Shown here: positions 50,802 through 60,389 of the stretch, piece by piece
Layout of the letters: each line of letters opens with the position of its first letter
Position numbering within the stretch: the stretch's first letter is position 1
DNA from: Scybalousia_A sp045221575
GTDB lineage: Bacteria; Bacteroidota; Bacteroidia; Bacteroidales; P3
Assembly: GCA_045221575.1 (NCBI GenBank)
Contig: JBGUWU010000012.1
Location: forward strand, 1 to 64,000
Reading direction: 5' to 3'
DNA length: 64,000 nucleotides
Notes under the pieces: model-generated
Databases searched by the model: none
Told to the model about the DNA's origin: nothing
Seen by the model: only the letters and a program-made list of their open reading frames with translations
Position numbers and translations under genes: made by a program

Positions 50802-52157
50802 TTACTTTTTTTGACAAATAGAGCCAAACAAAGTAGCCGAAGTACAATCATCTATTTTTACATTTATGTAATCACCTTTCTTTGTTTCCTCTTTATCAAA
50901 TATTACTACCTTGTTTTGAGATGTCCGTCCAAAGTATTTATTTTCATCTCTTTTGCTTACACCTTCAACTAATACTTCAAAAGTTTTTCCAATATCTTTC
51001 TTGTTACTTTGCAATGAAAGTTCTCTTTGCAAGTCTATTATCTCATTTAACCTTCTTATCTTTTCGGATTCTGAAACATCGTCATCGTATTTCTTTGATG
51101 CTAAAGTTCCAGGACGTTCAGAATACTTAAACATATAAGCAGAATCGTAGCCAACCCAAGACATTATATCCATAGTTGCTTGATGATCTTCTATTGTTTC
51201 AGAACAAAAACCAGCAATAACATCAGTACTTAATGCACAATCAGGGATTTTGTTTCTTATCATTTCTATTTTACGTTTGTAATCCTCAACTGTGTATTTT
51301 CTGTTCATCTTTTCCAACATACGATTGCTACCCGACTGAACCGGAAGATGAATATATTTACAAATATTATCATACTTTGCTATCGTATCTATCAGTTCTT
51401 CAGATATATCTTTTGGATGTGAGGTCGCAAAACGAACTCTTAGAAGTGGATTTACTTGAGCTACTCTTTCTATAAGTTGAGCAAAATTCACTCGTTCGCC
51501 GTTTTCTTCATAAATATATGAATTTACGTTCTGTCCTAACAAAGTTATGTCCTTATAACCTTGAGAAAACAGACTTCTTGCCTGCTCTACTATGCTTTGA
51601 GGAGAACGACTTCTTTCTCTACCTCTTGTATATGGAACAACACAATAAGAACAGAAATTCTCACAACCTCGCATTATTGAAATAAAAGCAGAAATTCCGT
51701 CTGTATTTAACTCTATCGGGATAATATCTTCGTATGTTTCTTCCTTAGAAAGCTCCACATCTATACTTTGTTCAAAATATTTTAAATCAGAATCTTGCTT
51801 ATATGATTTTGTATTAGCATTTATCAACTCCGCAATCTTACGGTAAGAATCTGGACCTGCAACTATATCTACTCTATCTTCTTTCACAAGGCTTTCTTTC
51901 AAACGTTCTGCCATACAACCCAAAATACCTATCTTTAAATAGGGCTTTTTCTTCTTTAACGATTGTAAATCATGCACACGATTGTGAATTCTTTTTTCAG
52001 CATTATCTCTTACAGCACAAGTGTTTATAAGTATAACATCAGCATCATTATCTGTATCTACCAAATTAAAATCGTTTTCTTTCAAAACCTTAGCAACTAT
52101 TCCGCTATCGGCTTGATTCATCTGGCAACCGTATGTTTCTATATATACATTCTTCAT
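50802..52157 (-). CDS. miaB: tRNA-2-methylthio-N6-dimethylallyladenosine synthase
   Basis: A 451-aa methylthiotransferase that completes ms2i6A37 in tRNAs. Three domains are clear: UPF0004 (ETYGCQMNQADS with Cys, INTCAVRDNAE, LGCMAER), the radical SAM core with GCENFCSYCVVPYTRGRE (C-x3-C-x2-C), and a C-terminal TRAM domain ending TSATLFGSICQ. Start taken at 52157 (MKNVYIETYGCQ); the ATG at 52178 would add seven residues. RimO is excluded by the sequence around the radical SAM loop, but only by eye. Confidence 0.95.
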   Translation of the reverse strand: MKNVYIETYGCQMNQADSGIVAKVLKENDFNLVDTDNDADVILINTCAVRDNAEKRIHNRVHDLQSLKKKKPYLKIGILGCMAERLKESLVKEDRVDIVAGPDSYRKIAELINANTKSYKQDSDLKYFEQSIDVELSKEETYEDIIPIELNTDGISAFISIMRGCENFCSYCVVPYTRGRERSRSPQSIVEQARSLFSQGYKDITLLGQNVNSYIYEENGERVNFAQLIERVAQVNPLLRVRFATSHPKDISEELIDTIAKYDNICKYIHLPVQSGSNRMLEKMNRKYTVEDYKRKIEMIRNKIPDCALSTDVIAGFCSETIEDHQATMDIMSWVGYDSAYMFKYSERPGTLASKKYDDDVSESEKIRRLNEIIDLQRELSLQSNKKDIGKTFEVLVEGVSKRDENKYFGRTSQNKVVIFDKEETKKGDYINVKIDDCTSATLFGSICQKK

Positions 52158-52234
52158 TTTATTCCAAAATTTCTGCAAAATTATAAAAAAAACTGCAAAT
52201 ATCGTATATGATGTCTTTTTAACACAATAAAAAC

Positions 52235-52375
52235 ATCAAGACTTTGTAAAATAAGATCAACTTTTAGCAAAATAAGATCAACTTCTAGCAAAAAAAGATC
52301 AACTTCTAGCAAATTAAAATCAACTTCTGGTAAATTAAAATCAACTCTTTTTTTATTAAAACTTGATGTTTTTAA
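52235..52375 (+). repeat. 21-bp repeat array C (6 units plus inverted copy)
   Basis: Units start at 52235, 52256, 52277, 52298, 52319 and 52340, exactly 21 bp apart, with consensus ATCAACTTCTAGCAAAWTAAA. The inverted copy AAAACTTGATGTTTTT (52358-52373) pairs best with the first unit (AACATCAAG). It lies in the divergent gap between miaB and the TetR gene. Confidence 0.9.
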
Positions 52376-52543
52376 TAACACTACTACATAAAGTTTAATT
52401 AATTAAAAATATTCTACTTATTTATATAAATTAACAATGAAACAACATTTATTAAACTCTCTAAACCAATGTTATTTGATTTACATTAAAAATGGTAGAA
52501 TAAAAAAAACTCAGAAAACTTTTTTCGTTTTAAAAGTTTTTTA
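52376..52543. other. A/T-rich intergenic segment before the TetR gene
   Basis: The rest of the 416-bp miaB/TetR gap. No frame or repeat is seen; it is A/T-rich and leads into the TetR promoter. Confidence 0.4.
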
Positions 52544-52551
52544 TACTTTTG
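52544..52551 (+). promoter_or_regulatory. -7 promoter element of the efflux operon
   Basis: TACTTTTG matches TAnnTTTG, 22 bp before the TetR ATG at 52574. Confidence 0.6.
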
Positions 52552-52573
52552 CAAACTTGTAAATTTAAAGATT

Positions 52574-53236
52574 ATGAATGCAAAAGAAAAAGTAATGGAT
52601 GAGTTTATCAAGCAGTTTAAACATAAAGACTGTAAAGATATTCTTGTTGATGACATCGCTAATAGCTTAGGTATGTCTAAGAGAACTATCTATGAAAACT
52701 TTAATTCTAAAGACGATATCATAAAACAAACTCTCTCTCATTACCTTTCTTTGGAACAGACTAAGATACTTAATCTTGTTAATAAAGAACCCAACCCTCT
52801 AATAAAAATTTTCAGAATATTCCATTACTTTATCCAACACTATTCTCAAAAACATCTTTTTAGAGTATTCAATCTAAAAAAACAATACACTAATATTGCT
52901 GAAGAGGTATTTTCTCCGCACAAACAATTCCTTTGTAATACTATATTAGAGGCTTATAAACAAGCTCAAAAAGAAGGTTATTTCTTCAAAGAAATAAAAC
53001 CTGAAATACTGCTTGCTCTTATTATTGGTAGAGAAAACGATTCTCCACAAGAGACTATAAACATTATGAATAAAGAAGTTAATACTTTGGATTTATTCAT
53101 AATTTATTTTTTCACAATATTGAGAGGTGTATCTACTCAAAAGGGAATGGTTATTTGGGAAAAGTATTATATTGAATTTACAAACAAAGATTTTTCAAAC
53201 ATAGACAAAATTATAGATAATAATAACAATAAATAA
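52574..53236 (+). CDS. TetR/AcrR family transcriptional regulator
   Basis: A 220-aa regulator. The N-terminal HTH reads ILVDDIANSLGMSKRTIYENFNSKDDIIK (about 20-50), a classical TetR DNA-binding domain; the C-terminal helical domain (about 60-210) would bind a ligand and is not conserved. It starts the operon whose next genes are TolC, MFP and RND components (9 bp to the next), so it is probably their repressor and autoregulates. Confidence 0.92.
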   Translation: MNAKEKVMDEFIKQFKHKDCKDILVDDIANSLGMSKRTIYENFNSKDDIIKQTLSHYLSLEQTKILNLVNKEPNPLIKIFRIFHYFIQHYSQKHLFRVFNLKKQYTNIAEEVFSPHKQFLCNTILEAYKQAQKEGYFFKEIKPEILLALIIGRENDSPQETINIMNKEVNTLDLFIIYFFTILRGVSTQKGMVIWEKYYIEFTNKDFSNIDKIIDNNNNK

Positions 53237-53245
53237 TTAAGAATA

Positions 53246-54601
53246 ATGAAAAAACGAACACGAATCATTAAGGCTCTATTTCTTTCAATGGCTATAGTGG
53301 GAAGTTTTTCTTCAATAGCTCAAAACAATGACGAGATTCTTTATCTTGATCTCCAAACTGCTTTGAATATTGCTCAAGATAACAATCCTACAATTAAGAT
53401 TGCTGAGATGGAAATACAGCGTGTAGATTACTCAAAAAAAGAAGTCATGGGCTCACTTTTACCTAATGTGTCTGCAACAGGGCAATACACCAACAACGTT
53501 ATGAAAAGCGTAATGTTTTTGCCTGCAAGCATGTCCGCAGCTTTTGGCGGTAAGAATTATATGGAAGTTGGCTACAAAAATTCTTTCTCTGGTACTATTT
53601 CAGCAGGTCTTCCTTTAGTTAATTTTGCTCTTTGGGAAAGTTTGAAAAGCAAACAAACGGAAATGGATTTAATCTTAGAAAAAGTAAGAAGTTCAAAAAT
53701 AGATATGAAAAAGCAAGTTACTGATGCTTATTTCAATATCTTACTTGCAGAATCCAGCCTAAAAGTCTTGGAACAAAGCATTAACAATGCCAAAGAAACT
53801 CTTAAAACTATTAAAACTTCTTATGAACAAGGTTTAGCTTCTGAATATGATTATTTAAGAGCTCAAGTTCAAGTTAATAATCTAAATCCTTCTTACATTT
53901 CAGCAAAAAATGGAGTTGATTTAGCAAAACTTCAATTAAAGATGTTGCTTTCTTTACCATTAGATCAACAAGTTAATGTTAGAGAAGAACTTTCTGATTA
54001 TGAAGAAAACTTAAAGTTACTTGAAAAATACGAAAACGACCAAGCAATAGAGTACAACTCTACTCTTAGACAGTTGGATTTAAACATAAAGAGTTTGCAA
54101 CATACTTTAAAAATGACAAAATACCAACATTTACCTTCTCTTTCTGCATTTGGACAATATGCTTATCAAACTCAAGCAGAAGATTTTAAGTTTCAAGATT
54201 ATAAATGGGTTAGTAGTGCTGCTGTCGGTTTATCTTTAAGCATTCCTCTTTTCAGTGGAAATACTGTTATCAACCAAACAAAACAAGTTGAATTGGCAAT
54301 AAAAGAGCTTCAATTGCAAAGAAGTTATGCTACTGAAGGTCAGAAACTTCAAATCACATCTGCATTAGATAATATGCGTGCAGCAAATGAGCAACTTTTG
54401 GCAAACAAAGAAGCTATTACTCAAGCAGAAAAAGGATATGAGATTGCAAAAGTTCGTTACAATACAGGAACAGGAACAATCTTAGAACTAAATGACTCTG
54501 AGCTTGCATTAACTCAAAGTCGTTTAAACTATCAACAAGCATTATATAACTACTTGTCTGCTCAAACTCAATTGGAACAAGTATTAGGTAGAATTAATTA
54601 A
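53246..54601 (+). CDS. TolC-family outer-membrane efflux protein
   Basis: A 451-aa OEP protein with a signal peptide (1-25, ending SIAQ). Two TolC repeats of coiled-coil helices and strands are recognisable: ALNIAQDNNPTIKIAEMEI, then LGRIN at the C-terminus and the RYNTGTGTILELNDSELAL turn typical of the second repeat. It forms the outer-membrane exit duct for the RND pump encoded downstream. Confidence 0.93.
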   Translation: MKKRTRIIKALFLSMAIVGSFSSIAQNNDEILYLDLQTALNIAQDNNPTIKIAEMEIQRVDYSKKEVMGSLLPNVSATGQYTNNVMKSVMFLPASMSAAFGGKNYMEVGYKNSFSGTISAGLPLVNFALWESLKSKQTEMDLILEKVRSSKIDMKKQVTDAYFNILLAESSLKVLEQSINNAKETLKTIKTSYEQGLASEYDYLRAQVQVNNLNPSYISAKNGVDLAKLQLKMLLSLPLDQQVNVREELSDYEENLKLLEKYENDQAIEYNSTLRQLDLNIKSLQHTLKMTKYQHLPSLSAFGQYAYQTQAEDFKFQDYKWVSSAAVGLSLSIPLFSGNTVINQTKQVELAIKELQLQRSYATEGQKLQITSALDNMRAANEQLLANKEAITQAEKGYEIAKVRYNTGTGTILELNDSELALTQSRLNYQQALYNYLSAQTQLEQVLGRIN

Positions 54602-54633
54602 AATAGTTAAAAACATAAAACACATTATAAATA

Positions 54634-55653
54634 ATGAATAAGAATATCGTAAAGTTACTTTCAGTAGTAGCATTAACATCTTTGTTTTTAAGTGCATGCT
54701 CAAGCAAAGATAAAACAGAAAACAAAAAAGACGAAATAATAAATGTACAAGTTGAACAAGTTTCTATGCAAGAGATAGATCAAATTTATGATTTTACTTC
54801 TTCAATAGAACCTAAAGTGAAAAATTATATCTCTTCTGCTGGTGGAACTCGTATTGATAAAATTTTTGTAGAAGTTGGTTCAAGAGTAGCAAAAGGACAA
54901 GTGTTAGTAAAAATGGATAATACTAACGTAGCTACTGCACAAGCTCAATTAGATAATCTTGAAATAGATCTTAATCGTATGAAAGCTCTATATCAAAGCG
55001 GTGGTACAAGCAAACAAACTCTTGATCAAATGCAAACTCAATACGATGTCGCAAAAAGAAATCTTCAAAACTTAAAAGAAAACATAAATCTTGTTTCTCC
55101 TATAAGTGGTGTTGTAACAATGAAAAACTTTGACAATGGCGATGTTGCAGGAAGCCAACCTATACTTCAAGTAATGCAAATATCTCCTGTTAAGCTTAGA
55201 TTTTCCATAAATGAAAGTTTCTATTCAAGAGTTAAGATTGGTATGCAAGTTACTGCAAAGGTAGAAGTTTTCGGTGATGAAGAATTTAAAGGAAAAATAT
55301 CTATGATTTCTCCTACAATAGACCCAAATTCAAGAACTTTCTATGTAGAAGCAGAATTTGCTAACGGCAATCAAAAACTTCGTCCTGGAATGTTTGGCCG
55401 TGCTGAATTAAACCTTGGTCGTGCAAACACTGTCCTTGTTTCAGATAAAGCTGTTGTAAAACAAAATGGAACTAACGACAAATATGTTTATGTTCTTCAA
55501 AATAATAATACTGTAGAATATCGTAAAATAACTTTAGGAAGAAGAATGAATGACAAGTATGCAGTTTTAGAAGGATTGAATGATGGAGAAAGAGTTGTTG
55601 TTTCAGATTACAATAAATTGAAGAATGGTTCTAAAGTTAAAGTCGTTAAGTAA
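54634..55653 (+). CDS. RND efflux periplasmic adaptor (MFP)
   Basis: A 339-aa lipoprotein adaptor (signal ending LFLSACSS). Order of parts: lipoyl half-domain (GGTRIDKIFVEVGSRVAKGQVLVKMD), a short alpha-hairpin (about 95-140), second lipoyl half (NLVSPISGVVTMKNFDNGDV), then beta-barrel and membrane-proximal domains (MISPTIDPNSRTFYVEAEF, LRPGMFGRAEL). It links the RND permease to the TolC-like protein. Confidence 0.94.
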   Translation: MNKNIVKLLSVVALTSLFLSACSSKDKTENKKDEIINVQVEQVSMQEIDQIYDFTSSIEPKVKNYISSAGGTRIDKIFVEVGSRVAKGQVLVKMDNTNVATAQAQLDNLEIDLNRMKALYQSGGTSKQTLDQMQTQYDVAKRNLQNLKENINLVSPISGVVTMKNFDNGDVAGSQPILQVMQISPVKLRFSINESFYSRVKIGMQVTAKVEVFGDEEFKGKISMISPTIDPNSRTFYVEAEFANGNQKLRPGMFGRAELNLGRANTVLVSDKAVVKQNGTNDKYVYVLQNNNTVEYRKITLGRRMNDKYAVLEGLNDGERVVVSDYNKLKNGSKVKVVK

Positions 55654-55688
55654 ATGAAATATTAACCAAATAAAACTTTAATTATAAT

Positions 55689-58600
55689 ATGAGTGTTTAT
55701 GAATCATCGGTAAAGAGACCTGTATTGGTATCTATCGCTTTTATAGCGGTGATGATTATGGGTATCTTTTCCTATAGTAAATTAAGTATAGACCTATTGC
55801 CAGATTTTGATATGAATATGGCGATAGTTATAGTTTCTTATCCAAATGCGAGTGCTGAGGACGTAGAAAATAACGTTACAAAAACAATAGAAACAGTTAT
55901 GTCTACAGTCAGCGATCTAAAGAAAGTTTCTTCTACTTCTAAAGATAACGTTTCTATGGTTACTGTAGAGTTTAACTGGGGAACAGACTTAGATGACGCT
56001 GTCAATGATATGCGAGATAAATTGGAAATGGTAAAGATGGCTCTACCTGATGGAGCATCTTCTCCTATGATTTTCAAATTATCTACTTCTATGATGCCTG
56101 TTGTTATCTATTCTGTAGATGCTAAAGAAAGTATGTCTGCTCTTTACAAGATATTAGACGATAATATGTCTAATCCTCTTCAAAGAATAGATGGTGTAGG
56201 TAGTGTTACTATCACAGGTGCTCCAAGAAGAGAGATTGTTGCTTTAGTTGATCCTATGAAAATGGAAGCATACAATCTTACTGTTGAAAGTATTGGTAGT
56301 CGTATTGCAGCAGAAAACCTTAATACTCCTTCTGGTAAATTCTATATTGGTAACGAATCTTACACACTTCGTATTGAAGGTGAATACAAAGAGAGCGAAC
56401 CTTTAAATAATATTATTGTTGCAAATTATGGAGGTCCTATTTATCTTAGAGATATAGCAACAGTAAGAGATTCTTTGCAAGAAAAGATACAAGAAAGTTA
56501 CGTTAATGGAAAACGAGGTGCTACTGTTGTTGTTTCAAAACAAAATGGAGCAAACTCTGTAGATGTAATGAATAAAATAAATGAGGCTCTACCAAGTATA
56601 GAAAAAAATCTCCCTCCAGATGTTCATATTACAGAAATTATGAATACAACAGATAACATCATCAACTCTATTAATTCCCTAAAAGAAACAATTATCTTGG
56701 CATTTGTATTTGTCATCATAGTTATTATGTATTTCTTAGGACAATGGAGAGCTGCTTTGATTGTTATTGTTACTATTCCTGTTTCTCTTATCGGAGCATT
56801 TATTTATCTACTTGCTTCTGGAAATACTCTGAATATGATTTCTATGTCTGCCCTCACAATATCCATAGGTATGGTTGTTGATGACGCTATTGTAGTTATG
56901 GAAAACGTAACAAAACATATAGAAAGAGGAGCAAGACCAAGAGAAGCTGCTATTTATGGAACAAACGAAGTTGCCAATGCTGTTGTAGCTGCTACATTAA
57001 CACTTATTGCAGTTTTCTTCCCATTCACTATGCTTGGAGGTATGGCAGGTATAATGTTTAAACAATTAGGTTGGATGATGTGTATCATTATGGTTGTTTC
57101 AATTATATGTGCTTTAACACTTACACCTATGCTTTGCTCTATCATATATAAGAAAAAAGTAAAACGAATAGGCGAAGTGAAAGAAGAAAGAGTAAATGTC
57201 TTTACTAAAATGCGTGATGCAATAGACAGACAACTTACGGTATTAGATAATGGTTATGAAAAAATTCTTTCTTGGTGTGTTAGACACAAACCAAGTACTA
57301 TTATTATATCTGCAATTGTCTTTATTCTTTCTTTATTCCTTATTAAATTTATAGGTTCAGACTTTATTCCTCGTTCTGATAATGCTATGATTAGCGGTAA
57401 TATAGAACTTCCTGCTGGAGCAAGTGTAGAAAGAAGTAAAGTTATTGCAGATCGTTTTCAACAGTTTGTAAAGAAAGAGTTTCCTGAATTAAAAAATATG
57501 ACATATTCAATTGGTACTCCTTCTGAAGATGAAGACAATTCATTCGCTCTTATGCAGACATCTGGAGATAATTATATTTCTTTCCGTATGCGTTTTACAG
57601 ATATTGCAAACAGAGACAGAGATATCTATGAAATTTCAGACATATTAAGAAACGAGATAGCATCTTATCCAGAAGTAGACAAATCTGCTATTACTCCAGG
57701 AGGACAACAGGGAGGTATGACTGGAGGTTCTACTGTTGAAGTTCAAATCTTTGGTTATGATTTTGAAACAACAACAAAACTTGCTAAACAATATAAAGCA
57801 GGCATGGAAAAGGTAGAAGGCTTAAAAGATATTACCATTTCTCGTAAAGACTATACTCCTCAGTTTAACCTTGAGTTTGACAGAGAAAAACTTGCAGAAA
57901 ATGGTCTAAGTGTTTCTGCTGCTTCTACATTTGTACGAAACAGAATGAATGGTATGACTGCTTCATTGCTTCGTGAAGACGGAGATGAATATAAAATCAA
58001 AGTGCGTTATGCTGAAGAATTTAGAAAAAATATAGAAGATATAGAAAACATTACCCTTTATTCTTCTACAGGAAAACCTATCAAACTTAGTGAAGTAGCA
58101 AAAGTTGTAGAAAAGTTTGCGCCTCCTCAAATAGAACGTCAAGACCGTGAGCGTATAGTTAAAGTAACTGCGACTCTTTCTGGTACAACAATAGATAAGG
58201 CAAAAGAAGCTATTGATAATATTACTAACAGCCTTTCTATTCCTTCTAATGTAGGCATAGAAATAGGAGGTACAATAGAAGATCAACAAGAATCTTTCGG
58301 TGATATTGGTCTTTTAGGTATAATTATCATTATTTTAGTTTATTCTGTTATGGCAGGACAGTTTGAAAGTTTCCGTTCTCCATTCATTATCATGTTCTCT
58401 ATTCCATTTGCCTTAACAGGTATGTTTATCGGTCTTTGGATAACAGGTGGAACATTAAATATGATGTCATTGATTGGTGCTATTATGTTGATAGGTATAG
58501 TTGTAAAGAATGGTATTGTACTTGTAGATTATATCAATCTTAACAGAGAGAGAGGAATGAGTATCATTAATTCAATTGTTTTAGGAGGTAAATCTCGTTT

Positions 58601-58835
58601 GCGTCCTGTACTTATGACTACTGCAACAACTGTATTAGGCATGTTACCTATGGCTATAGGCATAGGTGAAGGTTCTGAAATGTGGCAACCAATGGGTGTG
58701 GTTATTGTATTTGGACTTACAATATCTACACTTGTAACCCTTGTACTTATCCCAACAATCTATGGTTCGTTTGCAGCAACTAAATTAAATCGTCAAAGAA
58801 AATCATTACATAAACAGATTAAGAAAGGAGAATAG
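55689..58835 (+). CDS. RND efflux permease, HAE1/AcrB type
   Basis: A 1048-aa proton-driven efflux pump. Twelve helices flank two large periplasmic loops. Proton-relay acids are seen in TM4 (ISIGMVVDDAIVVMENV), and the N-terminal SVKRPVLVSIAFIAVMIMG is the usual RND start. Other landmarks are VSYPNASAEDVENNVT, MLGGMAGIMFKQLGWMM and the repeat-2 motif IGIVVKNGIVLVDYIN. The conserved Lys of TM10 appears in VVKNGIV. Substrates are presumably drugs, bile compounds or lipids; the sequence does not say which. Confidence 0.96.
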   Translation: MSVYESSVKRPVLVSIAFIAVMIMGIFSYSKLSIDLLPDFDMNMAIVIVSYPNASAEDVENNVTKTIETVMSTVSDLKKVSSTSKDNVSMVTVEFNWGTDLDDAVNDMRDKLEMVKMALPDGASSPMIFKLSTSMMPVVIYSVDAKESMSALYKILDDNMSNPLQRIDGVGSVTITGAPRREIVALVDPMKMEAYNLTVESIGSRIAAENLNTPSGKFYIGNESYTLRIEGEYKESEPLNNIIVANYGGPIYLRDIATVRDSLQEKIQESYVNGKRGATVVVSKQNGANSVDVMNKINEALPSIEKNLPPDVHITEIMNTTDNIINSINSLKETIILAFVFVIIVIMYFLGQWRAALIVIVTIPVSLIGAFIYLLASGNTLNMISMSALTISIGMVVDDAIVVMENVTKHIERGARPREAAIYGTNEVANAVVAATLTLIAVFFPFTMLGGMAGIMFKQLGWMMCIIMVVSIICALTLTPMLCSIIYKKKVKRIGEVKEERVNVFTKMRDAIDRQLTVLDNGYEKILSWCVRHKPSTIIISAIVFILSLFLIKFIGSDFIPRSDNAMISGNIELPAGASVERSKVIADRFQQFVKKEFPELKNMTYSIGTPSEDEDNSFALMQTSGDNYISFRMRFTDIANRDRDIYEISDILRNEIASYPEVDKSAITPGGQQGGMTGGSTVEVQIFGYDFETTTKLAKQYKAGMEKVEGLKDITISRKDYTPQFNLEFDREKLAENGLSVSAASTFVRNRMNGMTASLLREDGDEYKIKVRYAEEFRKNIEDIENITLYSSTGKPIKLSEVAKVVEKFAPPQIERQDRERIVKVTATLSGTTIDKAKEAIDNITNSLSIPSNVGIEIGGTIEDQQESFGDIGLLGIIIIILVYSVMAGQFESFRSPFIIMFSIPFALTGMFIGLWITGGTLNMMSLIGAIMLIGIVVKNGIVLVDYINLNRERGMSIINSIVLGGKSRLRPVLMTTATTVLGMLPMAIGIGEGSEMWQPMGVVIVFGLTISTLVTLVLIPTIYGSFAATKLNRQRKSLHKQIKKGE

Positions 58836-58838
58836 ACA

Positions 58839-59132
58839 ATGAAAGCAGCATTCATAGCATATAATCAAGCATTTGTTGAAGAAGTAGAACAAATACTTCA
58901 TCAATTAAGTATTAGAGGTTATACAAAATGGGAAGATGTAAAAGGACGAGGAACAAAAAGTGGCGAACCTCATCTTGGTTCTCATGCTTGGCCAAGTAAA
59001 AATATGGCTACTCTATGTATGGTTGATGACTACATCGCTCCTATTCTTAAAAAGAGAATACAAGGCTTAGACCATTCTGCACCAGAGCAAGGTTTAAGAG
59101 TATTCTTTTGGGATATTGTGGATTGTAATTAA
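58839..59132 (+). CDS. PG0541-type transporter-associated PII-like protein
   Basis: A 97-aa protein starting 3 bp after the RND permease stop. The pattern MKAAFIAYNQAFVEEVEQIL, then a loop (WEDVKGRGTKSGEPHLGSHAWP) and VDDYIAPILKKRIQGL, suggests a ferredoxin-like alpha/beta fold like PII trimers. Family members are found in Bacteroidetes directly after RND efflux genes, as here, and are named transporter-associated. Regulation of pump activity is an inference from context. Confidence 0.75.
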   Translation: MKAAFIAYNQAFVEEVEQILHQLSIRGYTKWEDVKGRGTKSGEPHLGSHAWPSKNMATLCMVDDYIAPILKKRIQGLDHSAPEQGLRVFFWDIVDCN

Positions 59133-59154
59133 AGTTATAAGATATAAATTCTTT

Positions 59155-59186
59155 AAGGACAAGATTAATCTTGTCCTTTTTTTTTG
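59155..59186 (+). terminator. Terminator of the RND efflux operon
   Basis: AAGGACAAGATT/AATCTTGTCCTT followed by eight or more Ts. Confidence 0.92.
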
Positions 59187-59435
59187 TTGCCTCCTCAAGT
59201 TCAATTTTTATCACCCTTTGTTTAGTTGTCGCTAAATCAAGAGTTAGTGTCAAAAAAAACTATTTTCTCACCATTAACACCAAGTTTGGCGTAAAAGAAA
59301 CGGCGTTTGACAGAATTTGAAATTGAAATGGCAAAAAAAATTCTCTTTTCTCGTATCTACTTAGCACTATTTTAATTTTTATTTATAATTTTGTAGGTTA
59401 AAGAAAGACTTTTAGAAAATAAAAAGCATCATTCC
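59187..59435. other. Intergenic segment before the glycosyltransferase
   Basis: About 250 bp, A/T-rich, no coding frame. TAATTTTG at 59386-59393 fits the -7 consensus and may drive the glycosyltransferase gene; no -33 TTG is evident. Confidence 0.45.
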
Positions 59436-60389
59436 ATGAACAACATTGCCATATTAATACCTTGCTATAACGAAGAACAAACCATAGAAAAGGTTATTTC
59501 GGATTTTAAGGCTGAATTACCACAAGCAAAAATATATGTTTATGATAATAATTCCACTGACAAGACCATTGAAAAAGCAACTAATAGTGGAGCATTGGTT
59601 CGCAAAGAGACAAAGCAAGGAAAAGGCAATGTAATCCGCAGAATGTTCAGAGAGATAGATGCTGACTGTTACATAATGGTTGATGGTGATGACACCTATC
59701 CTGCTAAACATGTCAAAGATATGGTTAATCTTGTATTGAATGAAGATGTTGATATGGTAATTGGAGATAGATTATCAACAACTTATTTTAATGAAAACAC
59801 AAGAGCTTTTCATAATTTCGGCAATAGACTTGTTCGGCGTTTGATTGTTTCTTTTTGGCATAACGAATTAGAAAAAGGTGAAACGATAAGAGATATCATG
59901 AGTGGTTATAGAGCGTTTTCTAAACGTTTTGTCAAGTTGTTCCCCGTTATGAGTGGCAACTTTGAAATAGAAACCGAGATGACTATTCACGCATTAGACA
60001 AAAGATTTCTTATAAAACAAATACCTGTAGAATATAAAGATAGGCCAGATGGAAGCCAATCAAAACTTAATACTTTCTCTGATGGTTTTAGTGTTTTAAA
60101 AACAATTGCTTTACTCTTCAAAGAATATAAACCGCTCAAATTCTTTGGAATAATATCTTTAATTCTTTTGATTTGTTCAATAGTTCTCTTTATTCCTGTG
60201 CTAATTGAGTACTTTTCTACTCATCTTGTGCCGAGATTTCCAACGCTTATTGTGTCTGGTTTCTTGCTTTTGGCTTCTTTGATTTCTTTTTTCAGCGGTT
60301 TACAATTAGATGTTTTAATTAACAAGTCAAAAAAAGACTATGAACTAAAATTAATTGAATTTGAAAACAAACAAAAACAAGATATATGA
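59436..60389 (+). CDS. Family 2 glycosyltransferase, DPM1/GtrB-like
   Basis: A 317-aa GT2 enzyme with an N-terminal GT-A domain: ILIPCYNEEQTIEKVI, YVYDNNSTDKT and the D-x-D-type site MVDGDDTYPA, then SGYRAFSKRFVK. Two C-terminal transmembrane helices (about 232-255 and 268-288) anchor it, as in polyprenyl-phosphate mannosyl/glucosyl transferases. The acceptor is probably undecaprenyl phosphate. The next gene overlaps by 4 bp (ATGA), so the two proteins may work together. Confidence 0.88.
   Translation: MNNIAILIPCYNEEQTIEKVISDFKAELPQAKIYVYDNNSTDKTIEKATNSGALVRKETKQGKGNVIRRMFREIDADCYIMVDGDDTYPAKHVKDMVNLVLNEDVDMVIGDRLSTTYFNENTRAFHNFGNRLVRRLIVSFWHNELEKGETIRDIMSGYRAFSKRFVKLFPVMSGNFEIETEMTIHALDKRFLIKQIPVEYKDRPDGSQSKLNTFSDGFSVLKTIALLFKEYKPLKFFGIISLILLICSIVLFIPVLIEYFSTHLVPRFPTLIVSGFLLLASLISFFSGLQLDVLINKSKKDYELKLIEFENKQKQDI

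Noticed and set aside
52235..52375. Possible CRISPR array
   Set aside because: The units are adjacent with exact 21-bp spacing; there are no unique 30-40 bp spacers and no cas genes.
52181..52381. Leftward 66-aa ORF with a seven-residue repeat (VDFNLPE-like)
   Set aside because: It is a by-product of the 21-bp DNA repeat array: 21 bp equals seven codons, so any open frame shows a heptad. There is no start context or known family.
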